Assembly: GCA_913775265.1 (NCBI GenBank)
Contig: CAJYJH010000081.1
Coordinates: 1-53,338, forward strand
Source: an uncultured Mucilaginibacter sp.
GTDB lineage: Bacteria; Bacteroidota; Bacteroidia; Sphingobacteriales; Sphingobacteriaceae
DNA length: 53,338 nt
Direction: 5' to 3'
Part shown: positions 52,074 to 53,338 of the stretch, piece after piece
Numbering within the stretch: the stretch's first letter is position 1
Layout: every line of letters begins with the position of its first letter
Notes under the pieces: model-generated
Databases searched by the model: none
What the model was told of the DNA's origin: nothing
The model's input: the letters and a program-made list of their open reading frames with translations, nothing else
Made by a program: the position numbers and the translations under genes

Positions 52074-52706
52074 TTACATGTTCGTTTTGAGCTGCTGCCG
52101 GTAATCTTTACGCCAATCCAGGTAGCCTTTTAAGGCAATGCAGGCGTACACTGCAAACATAAATGCCGTAGGCTGTAGGCCTTTGCTTAAGTAGATACCC
52201 ACGTAAATGATATCTACAAAAATCCAGATCAGCCAGTTTTCTAAAATCTTGCGCGCCATAAATACCTGAGCAATTAGACTCACCACTGTACAAAAGCTAT
52301 CCAGGTAAGGGTAGGCGGCAGGCTGATAATGTAGCATGGGCGCTAAGTGAACTAGTAGTAAGCCCAGTGCAGGGGTAAGTAATGCTGCAACTGCTAAAAG
52401 TATAAAAACTTGTTTTTGGCTGATACGCACCACTGGTACCTTGGGGGCATTAACGGGTTGTCGGCTCCAGTAATACCAGCCATAAATATTGATAGCAAGC
52501 AAATAAGCATTTTGCCCCATGTCGGCATAAAGTGCTGCCTCAGCAAAAATGAAAATGTATATGGCGGTGTTAACAATGGCAAATGGCCAGTTCCATATGT
52601 TGTTAATGGCTGCCAGGTAAACACAAATTAAACCGGTAGCTACCCCGGTTAGCTCAAGCCAGCTTTGGTGCTGCAGCCAATCAATCAACAATTGCAGAAA
52701 GTGCAT
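52074..52706 (-). CDS. pnuC: PnuC-family nicotinamide riboside transporter
   Basis: 210-residue membrane protein with seven predicted helices. The family features are ELTGVATGLICVYLAAINNI, WNWPFAIVNTAIY, YLLAINIYGWYYWSRQ and a C-terminal AYPYLDSFCTVVSLIAQVFM. PnuC proteins take up nicotinamide riboside, or thiamine in the PnuT branch; no TPP riboswitch was seen upstream, so riboside is slightly favoured. ATG at 52706 preferred over TTG at 52712 because TAAATTTG (52717-52710) overlaps the TTG. Confidence 0.88.
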   Translation of the reverse strand: MHFLQLLIDWLQHQSWLELTGVATGLICVYLAAINNIWNWPFAIVNTAIYIFIFAEAALYADMGQNAYLLAINIYGWYYWSRQPVNAPKVPVVRISQKQVFILLAVAALLTPALGLLLVHLAPMLHYQPAAYPYLDSFCTVVSLIAQVFMARKILENWLIWIFVDIIYVGIYLSKGLQPTAFMFAVYACIALKGYLDWRKDYRQQLKTNM

Positions 52707-53338
52707 AGCCAAATTTAAAATATTTATGCCCTCTTACTGATGAGTTGCTTTTTGAACAAAATTGTAGTCAAAATTGTAAAGTGTATATTAAAACATGCAC
52801 AATGCACTATGGTGTTGTATGTTATAATGGAATTGTATAGATTTTATAACACTCTTTGAATAGCTGATAAAATAAATTTGCATTAATAATTAAGAAAAGT
52901 AGCTATCTGAATTTGTTGTTTTTTGAAGCTTTTTAAGCGAAATGCAACTTTTTTTTATTTCTCTTTATCATTCTAATTAAAGCTAAAAGTTGTGATAATG
53001 GTATTGTCTATTACGTATTATAGTGTTTATTAATAATCAACAAACTGATTTACAGCTATTCAACGAAAACGTTTAAGTAAGGCCTGTAAAGTAAAATTTT
53101 ACTGTGCGTCGCCTTTTTCAAATGACGCTATGAATGCTTACTTACCCAATGTTGGCACCTATCTAAATTTGTGGCTTCACTTTTGTTAATACTTTAATGA
53201 CTCTGCATCTAACTGAAAAACGAAAATAAAAGTAACATCTACCTATGTTACAACATTAGTTAAAAAGAGAATTCTCAGGCACCCAAGTTGAGATGATTTT
53301 GTTCTTTGTTTTGGGTTTAATCAATAGTTTAAATTAAT
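52707..53338. other. AT-rich stretch without a gene at the window edge
   Basis: About 630 bases with no open frame that resembles a gene. On the minus strand TAAATTTG at 52717-52710 could be the pnuC -7 element with a nearly leaderless start. On + there is TAAATTTG at 53164-53171, possibly the promoter of a gene beyond the right edge, and a short inverted repeat GTAACAT (53232-53238) / ATGTTAC (53245-53251). No tRNA or riboswitch was recognised. Confidence 0.5.

Noticed and set aside
52713..53338. TPP riboswitch upstream of pnuC
   Set aside because: No CTGAGA-type or conserved thi-box sequence was found on the minus strand.
1..53338. CRISPR arrays, insertion sequences, prophage or plasmid backbone
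   Set aside because: No regularly spaced direct repeats with unique spacers, no transposase, integrase, capsid or replication genes were seen anywhere in the window.

Overview
This 53.3 kb stretch reads as chromosomal DNA of a Bacteroidota member, most likely family Sphingobacteriaceae (Mucilaginibacter/Pedobacter-like). That placement is inferred from TAnnTTTG-type -7 promoter elements and very short leaders, a TonB-dependent receptor with a carboxypeptidase-regulatory-like N-terminus, DUF4199 and TPR/HTH proteins, CrtYcd/CrtZ-type carotenoid genes, and the protein sequences generally. It is gene-dense, with no transposon, integrase, CRISPR array or prophage visible. It opens with the 3' end of a 5S rRNA, so an rRNA operon lies just to the left.

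Region 1 (0.4-12.9 kb, + strand) is a molybdenum island. It holds a three-subunit PaoABC-like aldehyde oxidoreductase, then moaC, a MobB-like/MobA fusion, a periplasmic SUOX-fold protein, modABC, moaD, moaE, moaA, moeB (with rhodanese domain) and moeA. Enzyme, molybdate uptake and most cofactor steps sit together. A MogA/MoaB adenylyltransferase, a MocA cytidylyltransferase and a PaoD/XdhC chaperone are absent from the window.

Region 2 (12.9-24.1 kb) is mostly housekeeping: a TPR protein, a zinc-ribbon coiled-coil protein coupled to NIF3, small membrane proteins (DUF2905, TM2, DUF4199), mfd on +, a UBP zinc finger, an outer-membrane-like protein and a GT39 glycosyltransferase. Region 3 (24.5-30.9 kb) is a carotenoid locus. 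crtI (+) diverges from a tightly overlapped crtB - unknown - crtYcd - cytochrome b5-like operon (-) across an operator-like region rich in repeats; crtZ lies 2.1 kb beyond the end of crtI, past an ECF sigma factor and murB. Together these predict a zeaxanthin-type end product; GGPP synthase must be elsewhere.

Region 4 (31.0-48.1 kb) has lpdA, then a TonB receptor / beta-helix lipoprotein / beta-propeller phytase locus, a TPR-HTH regulator, small unknowns and two alpha/beta hydrolases. It ends with a PhoX-like lipoprotein, a di-haem peroxidase with an imelysin-like N-terminus and a nucleotide pyrophosphatase/phosphodiesterase. Three extracytoplasmic phosphoester hydrolases suggest organic-phosphate scavenging. 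Region 5 (48.2-53.3 kb) contains tRNA-Val(TAC), a small unknown, an AI-2E-type exporter, recO, a DgkA-like kinase, an SDR lacking the YxxxK motif, pnuC, and about 630 bp of AT-rich DNA with no gene.

The best candidates for something undescribed are the operator at 26831-26891, the orphan + strand terminator at 24298-24330 (possible small RNA), the degenerate MobB-MobA fusion, and the phytase/beta-helix/TonB and PhoX-like/peroxidase pairs. No fully unprecedented multi-gene system is evident.
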